Assembly: GCF_905171775.1 (NCBI RefSeq)
Contig: NC_053491.1
Location: 305,939,841-306,003,840, forward strand
Direction of reading: 5' to 3'
DNA length: 64,000 bases
Source of the DNA: Rana temporaria
Taxonomy: Eukaryota; Chordata; Amphibia; Anura; Ranidae
A program made the position numbers and the translations under genes. The notes under the pieces are model-generated. The model ran no database searches, had not been told where the DNA came from, and was given only the letters and a program-made list of their open reading frames with translations. Positions 51,322 through 61,970 of this stretch are shown one piece after another (the stretch's first letter is position 1; each line of letters begins with the position of its first letter).

Positions 51322-52627
51322 GGGAGGTGCCGGACGGCTCCATGGCGGCAGGAGATACACGCCGCTCCAAGACTCCGTCAGCACCGCTCGTGGCCCCGCA
51401 GTCTACAGCGTGAGAGGCCGGGACTTGAGAGGAGCGAGCGGGTGCCCCATCCCTGCCCGAGTGCAGACACACTCAGGGGATCTTTACCTGAGAGGCGCCG
51501 GTGAACGGGCTCCAGCTGGACACGCTGCACCGTATGCTTAGCACTGGGGGTCAGCAGCCTGAGAGGAGAGATGCTGTGCTGGGTCTGCAGAAGTTCAGAG
51601 AGACGCCACCGGGCAGCGACCCAGGAGGAAAACCAAAGGGACTGGTGAGGCGCTCTGTTGAGCCGAGTCTGAGCGGGTCCCCCCCCCCCCCCCCCCCGTG
51701 ACCCCCCCCTCCCGTTTTGTTATGACACTGCTCTCTTGAAGTTCTGATATCCATACACTATAAGGCACCCTCCTGTGTAAAAATGTAAAGAACTATCTTT
51801 TCTACTGGTTATGAAGTCTGTGTTTGCGGCATATGAAGGGAATATGAATATAAAACGTTATTGAATACATATCTAAATACATAATTCACACCGGGACAAG
51901 GAGAAGTAATTGAAGGAAAATCTGAGGGGGATGATAGCCGGCTTATTTGAGCCCCCCACCTGTTGCAATATCTCTACACTGCTTGATTAGCCCGGAACAT
52001 ATGTATGAATCTAGCTCCTGTTTCTACTGCTTTTGCTGCCATTACTGCCTTTACTGAACTGCTCTGACTGGCCTAGGCCGGTCTGTGGGGTTAATGAAGC
52101 GGTCAAAAATATATTTTTTTTTTCTCAGGACTGTCATCAGTACAAAACGCATATGTGAATGCGAGAAGCTGGTAAAATCCCAGTTTTGATGATTGAGGAA
52201 CAGGGGAAAGATCATTTAGACCCTTCCTGTCATAAAGTGTTTACCTTGTTCGCTGGAACAATTAGGACGTACTGGGCAGATGAAACACAAGAGATAATTC
52301 AGCAAAAACACTGAAAGTTTTCACCTTATAAGAAGTCAAGCCGGTAGCCCAAGTAACTCTGCTTACAGCAGTAAACGTCTTCTCTCGTGTCGATCAGCCC
52401 CTTACCTCCTCTCTTTAGTTCGGGGCTCTCGTCCTCCCGTGGCCCTCCCTATATTAAAATATTCTCTCAGGGCATGAGAAGCAGTTAAGGGAAGATAGGA
52501 GCATACATCGGTGAAGAAAATTTTGGAACCGATAAGGGTGCTAATTACATAAAAACAAAAAAAAAACAAAAAAAAAAAAAAAATATCCATTCTCAAACTG
52601 GGGAAGAGAATTCGACCCTCCAAAAAA
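51322..52627 (+). promoter_or_regulatory. LINE-3 5' UTR
   Basis: 1.3 kb of noncoding leader, GC-rich at its start (ccggacggctccatggcggc) and AT-richer later. A run of about 17 C lies at 51680-51698. In L1-type LINEs this segment holds the internal promoter; no specific element was identified. Short open frames here (for example 51501-51701) have no family resemblance. Confidence 0.6.
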
Positions 52628-53627
52628 ATGAATAGATCAACGAGGGGTGGCACTATAAAACCAACTAAGAATAACTCTGGGAACAGCTCCATACAGCAAT
52701 ACATGACGCAGGAAGGGAGCCTTAAAAGCCCAGGACTCGCAAAAAAAACAGATAAGAAGAAAACTGAAAAAAAAAAAAGGGGTAGGAACAGGTAGTGTGG
52801 AGAGCTCTAGAGGTGAAACGACACTAGAAAGCGAGCAAGAGCAAGAGCAAAATAATGCAGAGGAACTAGCCCAAGATACACAGCCCCCCACAAAGGCAGA
52901 GATGAACGCAATGCTGTTGAGGATGGAAAATGTCATGGAAAATATCATAAGGACAGAAATTAACAAGGTAAGAATAGACCTTGGAGGGCTTCGTGAAAGA
53001 GTGGAAGAGACGGAAAAGAGAATAGAGGAGCAGGAGCAGGAAATAAACACCTTGAAAAAGCAAGTAAAGGCTCTGACTGAAAATCAGAGATTGGCGGCAT
53101 ATAGGATTGAGGACCAGGAGAATCGCAATAGGCGACAGAACCTTAGAATCAGAGGGTTGACCGAACAAAAGGATGAAGACCTTAGAAGCATCATGAACAC
53201 AATTTTTAGCCCTCTGCTAGAGAGATCGGTAGAATCTAAGCCCCTTAAGATTGAGAGAGTACACCGAGTGGGGAACCCCCAACAGATAGAAAGATACGGC
53301 CCAAGGGATGTGGTCGTTAGGTTCAGGAATTATGTCGATAAGGCAGAAATATGGAGCAGGCTCAGGGGGAAACCCCCCCTGAGATAGAGACATAGACTTA
53401 CAAATATTTTCCGATCGGGCGAAAGAAACACTGGCAAGGCGGAGATGCTTGAAACCCCTCTTAGAGCTGATGCGGGCACAAAATATTAAGTACCAATGGG
53501 GATTCCCGGCGTGCCTTATAGGTATAAAGGGGGGTAAAACAGCACGACTTGGGTACCCGGAGGATCTGAATGTATTTTGCCTTAAACTGGAACTAACAAT
53601 ACCTGAACTTCCTGATTGGGTGGATTA
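52628..53627 (+). pseudogene. LINE-3 ORF1 (coiled-coil, RNA-binding), frameshifted
   Basis: The frame begins at ATG 52628 (MNRSTRGGTIKPTKN), shifts in an A12 tract near 52778, and continues through an acidic N-terminal part and a coiled coil (LGGLRERVEETEKRIEEQEQ, EINTLKKQVKALTENQRL). It then enters the RRM-like domain (NRRQNLRIRGLTEQ, GPRDVVVRFRNY). A second break near 53376-53385 (C7 tract with a TGA in the receiving frame) precedes the C-terminal domain (RDIDLQIFSDRAKETLARRR, VFCLKLELTIPELPDW), ending TAG 53627. ORF1p coats LINE RNA. With two breaks it is not functional as read. Confidence 0.8.
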
Positions 53628-53944
53628 GCTGGGCTTAGCTTAGCAGGGATCTCTGAGAAGCGGGACGGCGAGGTGGGGGGAGGGGGGGGGGGAGGGGGGT
53701 GGGGAGTCAAGGGAGAGCCCTGAACACCACCACGAAAGAGGAGCCAAGGATGAAGGCGATGAGTCTTCTACCAGCGGCTCCCAGGCCAAGAGTGGGCCAG
53801 GGTGGGGGTGGGAGGGAGGGGGGGCTGGGGCGAGGGGGGGATGGGGATTTGGGGGGGAGTGGGGGAGGGGGACCATCTGAACGACTCCACAAGAATTCTC
53901 TTCAAACTTATAATAAAAAAAAAAAAAAAAAAAAAAAAAGATAA
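53628..53944 (+). other. LINE-3 inter-ORF spacer, G-quadruplex-prone
   Basis: About 230 bp with many G runs of 4-11 on the plus strand (53670-53700 and 53790-53872). Then comes a run of about 25 A (53916-53939) that ends only a few bases before the ORF2 ATG at 53945. LINE-2 has a milder G-rich spacer at the same place (39165-39230). Confidence 0.8.
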
Positions 53945-56900
53945 ATGACAGATATTAAGTTCCTATCATACAATGTAAAAGGATTAAACTCCCATATCAA
54001 GAGACATAAAATTCTTGGCGAATTAACGCAGTATAAGGTAGATATTGCCTACTTACAAGAGACCCACATTACCTTAGAGTCCAATATAAAGCTGCACTCA
54101 CTTGAATATCCTGTCTGGTATTATGGAGATACAGTTTCATCGAGATCTCGTGGGGTCGCCATAGGATTTTCAAAAGGCGTTAGATTCACATTGGTGGACA
54201 GACTGACAGACCCTGAGGGGAGATACCTGTTCTTGAAAATAAAACTAGGAGAGGAGGATTTTACCCTGGCAAATGTGTATGCCCCCAATGTGAATTCGGT
54301 TAAATATATTAGTAAGATCCTCAGAAAATTAAAAGATTTTGAAGAGGGACATGTGGTGTTGATGGGGGACTTTAACCTCTGCATGTGCCCGAGCCTCGAT
54401 AGTACGTCCCAGGTACAGGGGAATAGCGGTGAGCATCTTAAGCTACTGAAAAAACAAATGTCACAAAACCAAATGGTGGATGTCTGGCGAATTCTTAACC
54501 CCAAGACACGTGACTATACATTTTTTTCCCCTGTACATGGGACGTTTTTCGAGGATCGACTACATCCTCGTGGACCACAGACTTCTGGAGAGGGTGGTTG
54601 AAGCAAGTTGTGAGATCACGACATTATCAGACCACGCTCCTGTAACTATGAAAATAAGCACATCTATACAAAAAACCATCCCACCTGAATGGAGATTGGA
54701 TGAAAGTCTGTTGGGGGACGAGGAGGTGGTCGAAAGAGTACAGAAAGAATTGGAATGGTATTTTCAGGAGAATGACAGGGAGGGTATTTCAAGAGCAACC
54801 CTGTGGGACGCCCACAAAGCCTATATAAGAGGGATTTTTATTGCAGAAGGGGCAAAGAAAAAGAAAATAAGAATGAGTAAACTAAAAACATTAAAGGAGG
54901 AGATATATAGGCTGGAACAGGAACATAAAATACAGGGCCAAAAGAGGGAAATACTCCGTAAGTTAACTATTACAAGAGATGAATATAAAGCCCTTGCCGG
55001 GCAAGAAACCAAGAATTTCATAGACAGGATAGAGAGAGAAAGATACGTCTGGGGAAATAAACCTAGTAAAAACTTGGCCAGAATGGTAAGAAAAAAGAAA
55101 ACCAGGAATTTTATTGAAAAGATCAGGAACGGGAATGGAGACTTAGTATACGCGACAAATCAAATAGCAGAATCTTTTAGAAGCTATTATGAAAAACTAT
55201 ACGACGTTCAACAGAAGTTTAGGGACCCAGCCGAAAAACAGGATAAGATCAGGGAAGTATTACAGCAAACTGACCTACCGAAGTTAGAAGAGTACGAGAT
55301 AGAAAGAATGGAGGAATGTATAACTGAGCAGGAAATAAGTGAGGTCTTAAAAAATACCCCCAAGGGGAAAAGCCCCGGACCAGACGGTTTCACGTCAGCC
55401 TACATACAAAGGTTTAGTACCATCTTAGTCCCTAGACTTTGCCAATACTTCAATGGCCTGGGGCAAGATTATGAGATGAGTAGAGAGGCATTAACAGCTA
55501 CGATTACTGTCATTAAAAAAGAGGGAAGGGACAACACGACTTGCTCAGGGTTCCGACCAATCTCACTCCTGAATGCAGACACTAAACTGTATGCAAAAAT
55601 TTTGGCCGAACGAATGAAGGGGGTGATGACAGCTATTGTCCACCCAGACCAGGTGGGCTTTATACCTGGGAGGGAGGGTAAGGACAACGGGGTTAGGGCA
55701 CTCCTTCTCTTGGAGCAGATCAAAGAAAAAGGGACCCCCAGTCTATTCCTGTCAGTAGACGCTGAGAAAGCGTTCGACAGGGTAGACTGGGGGTTCCTGA
55801 TACAAACATTAGAATTTATAGGAATAGGTCCAAGGATGATCAAATGGATCAAAACTCTCTATTTCCATCCATGTGCTAGGATCAAGATCAATGGATCTCT
55901 TTCCGCACCCTTCGAGATGAGAAATGGAACTAGGCAGGGTTGCCCCTTGTCCCCCCTCCTTTTTGTCCTCTCATTGGAACCCCTGCTGGCAATGGTCCGA
56001 CAAAATCCAGAAATATATGGAGTAGAAGTAGGAGAAGACGAGCACAAAGTGTCCGCCTTTGCAGACGATATTCTATTTTTTATAAGCAGCCCAAGAGTCA
56101 CTATCCCGAAATTAATAGCTACCTTAAAACAATATGGTGAGGTATCAAACTTCAAAATGAATACAGAAAAGACGGAGATCCTGAACATTAACACTCTTAA
56201 AGAGGAAGAACAATATCTGCGGAAGAAATATAACTTCACATGGCAAAAAGAAATAAAATACCTGGGAATAAAACTGGCAAATACCATCAAGAAAATATAT
56301 AGAATAAATTTTATCCCCCTGCTCAACGAAATAAAAAGTGAAATTAAAAACATATATAATAGACCAATTTCATGGTTCGGGAGGATAAATGTGGTAAAAA
56401 TGGTTCTCATCCCAAAAATTCTATATAAGTTTCAAATGGTCCCAATTTACCTACCACCGTCATTCATCAAAATAATTAACTCCCTCATAATGAACTATAT
56501 TTGGAATAATAAAAAACACAGGGTGTCTGCTCAAATCCTAAAACGGGCCAAGAAAAAGGGAGGCTTAGCTGTACCCGACATCAGATTGTATTATAATGCT
56601 TCGGTTCTCTCACGGGTTATAGAATGGGCTAAAGAGTCCCAGGACAAAAGATGGATAAACATTGAATGCACATTAGCGAGAGCACAGTTAGGGAGATTAA
56701 TTTGGAATCCACCACAATATAGATCCTTACACACCTCAACACACACAATTACTCATAATGCATGGAGGATCTGGGATAGACTTCAAAAACAATTAAAAAC
56801 AGAATTCAACTCACCCTTTATTGATTTAAAAGAAAATGAATATTTCATCCCAGGGACAAAAGAAGTAGGGGGAAATTGGATCACAAATAGAACACAGCTA

Positions 56901-57731
56901 AAAGATATAACACTAGATGGTAAAATTAGGACACTTCACGATATTAAATATAGGATTGGAATTAGGGCGCTCGACAAGTGGAGATACTTGCAGTTAGTGT
57001 CATTCGTCAAGCGCCTACCACACCCTTTGCGGTCACAAGAGGAGTACACTATATTGGAACAATTGTGTAGCACCGAAAGCTCAAAAGGAAATGTATCTAA
57101 AATTTATAATTACTTGCAGAAAACGGAAGAGTTGGACACGCTAAAATACATCCAAAATTGGGAAACAGACTTAGGGGTCCCAAGGGGGAAAACGACCATA
57201 GGAAGAATCCTGAATATGACTCACACCTCGGCAGTAGATGTAAGAACCGCTGAGATGAACTTCAAATGTTTGACGAGGTGGTACGCCACCCCAGATAAAA
57301 TGGTCAAATTCAGAGGGGGTGAGTCAGAGAAATGCTGGAGAGGAACGATGGCGCACCTTTGGTGGGACTGCCGGAAAATTAAAGCTTATTGGAAAAAAAT
57401 CTTGGCCCTGATAAAGGTAATAACAAAAAAAGAAGTGGAAGATAACCCATGGGTAGTTCTCTTTCACTGGGGGGAGGTTCCAGAGAAGGAGTACAAGGGT
57501 TCACTGATCCCTCATTTGTTGAACGCAGCGAAACGATTGATTCCCCTTAAAAGGAGAGACGCGAAAAGTCCGCAAATGTGGGAGTGGATCGACTCCGTAG
57601 AGGACACTTATAGGAGAGAGAAATTAAAATACGGAAGCTATAAACACAAGGTAGGGGAAAAGGATATATGGGCACCCTGGTCGGAATTTAAAAAGTCCTG
57701 GAGGTTCGCAGAAAACCTGAGAGAGGAATAG
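53945..57731 (+). CDS. LINE-3 ORF2: endonuclease and reverse transcriptase, one frameshift
   Basis: From ATG 53945 the APE-type endonuclease reads KFLSYNVKGLNSHIKRHKIL, then IAYLQETHI (metal-binding Glu), MGDFNLCM, and RDYTFFSPVHG. One extra base in a T5 run at about 54547-54551 shifts the frame; the second frame (54480-57731) continues RIDYILVDHRLL and TLSDHAPVTM. RT follows: KGKSPGPDGFTSAYIQRFST, GFRPISLLNADTKLYAKILA, SVDAEKAFDRVDWGFL, GTRQGCPLSPLLFVLSLEPL, catalytic FADDILFF (about 56058-56080) and KYLGIKL. A C-terminal Cys/His region (CWRGTMAHLWWDC) is near 57335-57370. The protein would nick DNA and prime reverse transcription. Only that single indel disrupts about 1260 codons. Confidence 0.92.
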
Positions 57732-57914
57732 GAACACACTTTCAATTAAGGGAAGAAATTCCTATAGTGGAGTCGTGGGATGGTCAAGGGCGGGGGTGGG
57801 TAGGGGGGGGAGGGGGGAGGGGGGGGATTTAGTTGGGGAGGGGGGAGAGGGGGCGCTGGGTATTTATTTGTCACGCAGATAAAACCTTTTAAAACTCCGT
57901 AAAAAAAAAAAAAA
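57732..57914 (+). terminator. LINE-3 3' UTR and poly(A) tail
   Basis: Short G-rich 3' UTR (many G runs at 57790-57860, a feature also known from mammalian L1 3' UTRs) followed by about 15 A. No clear AATAAA. The direct repeat of the target starts at 57915. Confidence 0.7.
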
Positions 57915-58680
57915 AGAAAGGGGGGGCTGACTGACAGATGGGGAGGTGGGCTGACAGAGGGGATGGCGCTGATGGGGGGGGACTCAGACTGATAGAAAGG
58001 GGGCGCAGGCAGAGAGGGAGGGGCGCAGACAGAGGGAAAGGGCACTGACAGAAAGGGGTGGGTTGATAGAGGGGGGGGGTGCTGACAGAGGGGGGAGGTG
58101 GGCTGGCTGACAGAGAAGGGGAGGTGGGCTGGCTGACGGAGGGGGTGGCTGACAAGTGGGCTGACTGACGGAGGGGCACACTAAAAGGGGGGGTGCTGAC
58201 ACAGAGAGGTGTGCTGACTGACAGAGGGGGAAAGGAGCTGACAGAGCAATAAGATCAGGAGACATACAGCGCGCCAGGCAGAGAGGCAGGACTCCTGCAG
58301 TTCAAGTCCCCACATCTGACAACACCACGGTCACTCACAGACCAGCCCCGTCAGCAGCGCGCACATGACCCCATTCGGCCAATCACAGGTCGCTCATCAC
58401 CCATCATTAAGCTGTGCTTGCTGTGATTACTGGCTTTTAAAACTGCACAGGTCTTCTGCAAGTGCCGCTACATTTGTGCAGGAGTCAGCCGCGGGAACAC
58501 AGGTGGGGGGCTTTTATCAATCCCTATGGCAAAACACAGCACTGAGGGGGTCGTAGGCGGGGGGGGGGGGGGGGGCGTTGACGGCGGCGCCCGATGTACT
58601 TTCGCTCTATAAGGCGCAGGGACATTTTCACCCATATTTTTTGGGGGGAAAAGTGCGTCTTATAGTCCGAAAAATACGAG

Positions 58681-58704
58681 AATATATATATATATATATA
58701 TATA
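58681..58704. repeat. (AT)n microsatellite
   Basis: About 12 dinucleotide units between the pogo-like element and the Tc1 element; TA targets of both lie in it. A similar (AT)n lies at 50430-50448 at the other edge of the pogo-like element. Confidence 0.9.
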
Positions 58705-58705
58705 C

Positions 58706-60262
58706 ACACAGTGATGAAAATAAGTATTTGAACACCCTGCTATTTTGCAAGTTCTCCCACTTGGAAATCATGGAGGGGTCTGAAATTGTTATCGTAGGTG
58801 CATGTCCACTGTGAGAGACATAATAAAAAAAAAAAAAATCCAGAAATCACAATGTATGATTTTTTTAACTATTTATTTGTATGATACAGCTGCAAATAAG
58901 TATTTGAACACCTGAGAAGATCAATGTTAATATTTGGTACAGTAGCCTTTGTTTGCAATTACAGAGGTCAAACGTTTCTTGTAGTTTTTCACCAGGTTTG
59001 CACACACTGGAGGAGGGATTTGGGCCCCACTCCTCCACACAGATCTTCTCTAGATCAGTCAGGTTTCTGGGCTGTGCTGAGAAACACAGAGTTTGAGCTC
59101 CCTCCAAAGATTCTCTATTGGGGTTAGGTCTGGAGACTGGCTAGGCCACCCCAGAACCTTGATATGCTTCTTACAGAGCCACTCCTTGGTTATCCTGGCT
59201 TCGGGTCATTGTCATGTTGGAAGACCCAGCCTTGTTGCCCAAAATCTCGCAATACATGGCCACGGTCATCCTCTCCTTAATACAGTGCAGTCGCCCTGTC
59301 CCATGTGCAGAAAAAACACCCCCAAAGCATGATGCTACCACCCCATGCTTCACAGTAGGGATGGGTACTTCATCATTCTTCTTCCTCCAAACACGGTTAG
59401 TGGAATTATGACCAAAAAGTTCTATTTTGGTCTCATCTGACCACATGACTTTCTCCTATGACTCCTCTGGATCATCCAAATGGTCATTGGCAAACTTAAG
59501 ACGGGCCTTGAGTGCTGGTTTAAGCAGGGGAACCTTCCGTGCCATGCATGATTTCAAACCATGACGTCTTAGTGTATTACCAACAGTAACCTTGGAAACG
59601 GTGGTCCCAGCTCTTTTCAGGTCATTGACCAGCTCCTCCCGTGTAGTCCTGGGCTGATTTCTCACCTTTCTTAGGATCATTGAGACCCCACGAGGTGAGA
59701 TTTTGCATGGAGCCCCAGTCCGAGGGAGATTGACAGTCATGTTTAGGCTTCTTCCATTTTCTAATGATTGCTCCAACAGTGGACCTTTTTTCCACCAAGC
59801 TGCTTGGCAATTTCCCCGTAGCCCTTTCCAGCCTTGGTGGAGGTGTACAATTTTGTCTCTAGTGTCTTTGGACAGCTCTTTGGTCTTGGCCATGTTAGTA
59901 GTTGGATTCTTACTGATTGTATGGGGTGGACAGGTGTCTTTATGCAGCTAATGACCTCAAACAGGTGCATCTAATTTAGGATAATAAATGGAGTGGAGGT
60001 GGACATTTTAAAGGCAGACTAACAGGTCTTTGAGGGTCAGAATTCTAGCTGATAGACAGGTGTTCAAATACTTATTTGCAGCTGTATCATACAAATAAAT
60101 AGTTAAAAAATCATAAATTGTGATTTCTGGATTTTTCTTTTTGATTATGTCTCTCACAGTGGACATGCACCTACGATGACAATTTCAGACCCCTCCATGA
60201 TTTTAAGTGGAGAACTTGCAAAATAGCAGGGTGTTCAAATAGTTATTTTCCTCACTGTGTAT
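58706..60262 (-). mobile_element. Tc1-like transposon with long inverted repeats
   Basis: The ends read CACAGTGATGAAAATAAGTA and, at the right, ttattttcctcactgtg. Inverted repeats of roughly 200 bp extend inward: 'tttgaacaccctgctatttt' / aaaatagcagggtgttcaaa, then 'atcatggaggggtctgaaat' / atttcagacccctccatgat. TA-rich microsatellites abut both ends. It encodes a Tc1 transposase on the minus strand. Confidence 0.88.
58866..59893 (-). pseudogene. Tc1 transposase, frameshifted
   Basis: It starts MAKTKELSKDTRDKIVHLHQ (ATG at 59893). A paired-like HTH (NLPRTGAPCKISPRGVSMIL, TTREELVNDLKRAGTTVSKV) is followed by LRRHGLKSCMARKVPLLKPA. In the next frame come the first catalytic Asp in [14 protein letters not shown] and [20 protein letters not shown], and near 58940-59060 comes [13 protein letters not shown] of the C-terminus. 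The segment with the second Asp and Glu appears shortened or deleted between 59107 and 59250. Dead copy. Confidence 0.85.
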
Positions 60263-60327
60263 GTATGTATGTATGTATGTATGTATGTATGTATGTATGT
60301 ATGTATGTATGTATGTATGTATGTATG

Positions 60328-60358
<31 letters not shown>
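60260..60358. repeat. (ATGT)n and (AT)n compound microsatellite
   Basis: About 19 tetranucleotide units (60260-60334) followed by about 12 AT units. It begins in the TA target beside the Tc1 right end, so it probably grew from that site. Confidence 0.92.
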
Positions 60359-60362
<4 letters not shown>

Positions 60363-60475
60363 TAATTATAGATATAATATGTTTGGGGGTTTTCTAATTC
60401 CATTTTCCTAGCAAAAAAATTGAGATTTTTACATGGAGATAAGTGCCAAAATAGGCCCGGTGGACAAGTGGTTAA

Positions 60476-61966
60476 GGAGATACAGGAGTTATAACCGACG
60501 AGACCCAGCAAGCAGGATCGTAACAAACAAAAAAAAAAGGGGAGGGGGCGAGCAGCATTATTGGAGCAGGAGAAAAAACAGGCCCATCACATAATAAAGA
60601 GACTCCAATGGGGTAATACATCTGGGAAATGGCTAGCAAGAGCAGTAGGGGAAAATGAATAAAAAAAAGCATCCTTCAACCCTAAAATGTAAAACTATAA
60701 AAAAGGACAAACTGAATAGTCATCCTCTCTATCTGTGAGGATTAGACCTTCCAACAATGCCTAAGTGAGAAGCTGGATCAACTAGAGGCTCCAATCACAC
60801 AGGAGGAAGTTCTAAGATCAATAAAGAACATGGTCCTGGGGAAGAGTTCAGGTTTCGATGGGTCACTATTTTTATATTACAAAAGGTCACTGCTGGCCCA
60901 TATAAAACTCTATTTTGAAGGAGTAACGCTTGAGAGGTTCTAGAACGATATCACTGGTAAACACAGACAGATCTTCGCTAAAATAATTGCAGAAAGATTA
61001 AAACCATTATTGCCAAGATGGATTCATAACAATCAGATAGGGTTTGTGACAGGGAGGGACGGGACAATGGTCTTAAGCCTTTGTTTTGATGCATGAAGTA
61101 AGAGAGAGGGAGGCCCCAGTGTTACCTACTGTCAATAGATGCCAAAGAGGCTTTCGACACAGTGGGACTGGGGCTTTATGTTAAATAATGCTAAAACATT
61201 AGGCATTGGGGTACGGATAATGCGATGGATATCTGCATTCCATCACCAGCCAACAGCTAAAATTAGAATAAATGAAAGATTATCCTCCTCCCTCAAATTA
61301 TTTAATGGTAAAAGACAGGAATGCCCAGTAATAGCATTGGAACCAGTTAGTAGCGATCCGTAAAAAACGCAGATATCAGAGGGTTGAGAGTAGGGGCCTG
61401 GGAGTATAGGGTAGCTGCATAAGCAGAAAATGAGGCATTTTATATTTCCGACCCCAGGATAACAATACCAAATATACTAGAGAAATTGGGCCAATATGGG
61501 AAATAGATAAACTTTAAAATATATATATCTAAATCCGGGATCTTTTATATAAACCACTCGAAGGGAGGAACAGCAGGCAAGTCAACCTAAATTCCCCTAC
61601 CTATGGTGCCTATAAACGTCATGATCTCATACGCGACGCTTGTAAAAGAAAAAAAAAAGACAGGATTAGCCGCACCCGATTTTAAGAAATATCACGCAAT
61701 TACCATTTCATGGATTGAGTGGATGCACAAGAAAGGGAAAAGTTGGGTGGATATTGAGATGTCAAGTAAAGTAGACTTAGGGAAGATGGTATGGATACCC
61801 CGGCAACACCAGGATTTAGCCAGTAGCACAAATCTATTGACTAGGAACACATTAGGATTATGGGATGGTCTGGGTAGACTTTACCACTGGGAACATAACG
61901 CACCTCAATCTTTTTTAAACACAAATTACTTTAAAGCGGAGTTCCACATATTTTTGAGAAGTGGTC
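60476..61966 (+). pseudogene. LINE-2 ORF2 reverse transcriptase remnant
   Basis: Readable fragments in several frames are IIKRLQWGNTSGKWLARAVG (about 60590-60650), GFVTGRDGT-like (about 61040-61065), NRCQRGFRHSGTG / DAKEAFDT around 61135-61165 and ISDPRITIPNILEKLGQYGK (61447-61500). Then 61603-62013 has KKKTGLAAPDFKKYHAITIS, WIEWMHKKGKSWVDIEMSS and LGLWDGLGRLYHWE. They are colinear with LINE-3 ORF2. Stops and indels are frequent. It ends where a P2 MITE is inserted. Confidence 0.75.
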
Positions 61967-61970
61967 TTAA

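Larger units (their letters stand above)
51322..57914 (+). mobile_element. LINE-3: full-length, young-looking L1-like LINE
   Basis: 6.6 kb flanked by a perfect 15-bp target duplication, AGAAAGGGGGGGCTG (51307-51321 and 57915-57929). It has a 5' UTR of 1.3 kb (51322-52627), ORF1 (52628-53627), a G-rich spacer, ORF2 (53945-57731), a short 3' UTR and a poly(A) of about 15 (57900-57914). It is of the L1/Tx1 clade by EN and RT motifs. Because both ends, the tail and the duplication are intact and ORF2 is almost open, this is the youngest insertion recognised here. Confidence 0.9.
50449..58680. mobile_element. GC-rich pogo-like non-autonomous element hosting LINE-3
   Basis: The left end CCGCATTTTTCGCTCTATAA, then gacgcacc, and the right end 'gcgtcttatagtccgaaaaa', then tacg, form a long inverted repeat. 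These ends are related to the pogo element at 41628 (CCGTATTTTCCGGCGTATAA). TA-rich sequence flanks both sides. Own sequence: 50449-51321 and 57930-58680. The interior is tandem repeats ('gccattatttcggcccccc', then ggggtggcgctgataggg, then the 19-bp array). LINE-3 inserted into the array. No transposase. Confidence 0.75.
49722..60471 (-). mobile_element. TTAA MITE of the P group, interrupted, back to back with the previous copy
   Basis: It starts CCACTTGCCTACTGAGG directly after the TTAA that ends the neighbouring copy, and it ends at 60471 (ggacaagtgg) before TTAA 60472-60475. Its own sequence is 49722-50446 and about 60359-60471; the last part matches the inverted left end of the P2 copy ('aaaacccccaaacat', ttttttgctagg). 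The central few hundred bases are missing. The break holds the pogo-like element (50449-58680), a Tc1 and microsatellites. Confidence 0.75.

Noticed and set aside
50686..51541. Long Pro/Ser-rich and Gly/Arg-rich open frames on both strands
   Set aside because: They are translations of the 19-bp tandem repeat, which keeps all frames open; the period in the protein (19 residues) equals the DNA unit. No independent coding evidence.
57746..58265. Pro/Ser/Leu-rich open frames on the minus strand
   Set aside because: They read through G-rich simple repeats (ctgacagagggg type) of the pogo-like element.
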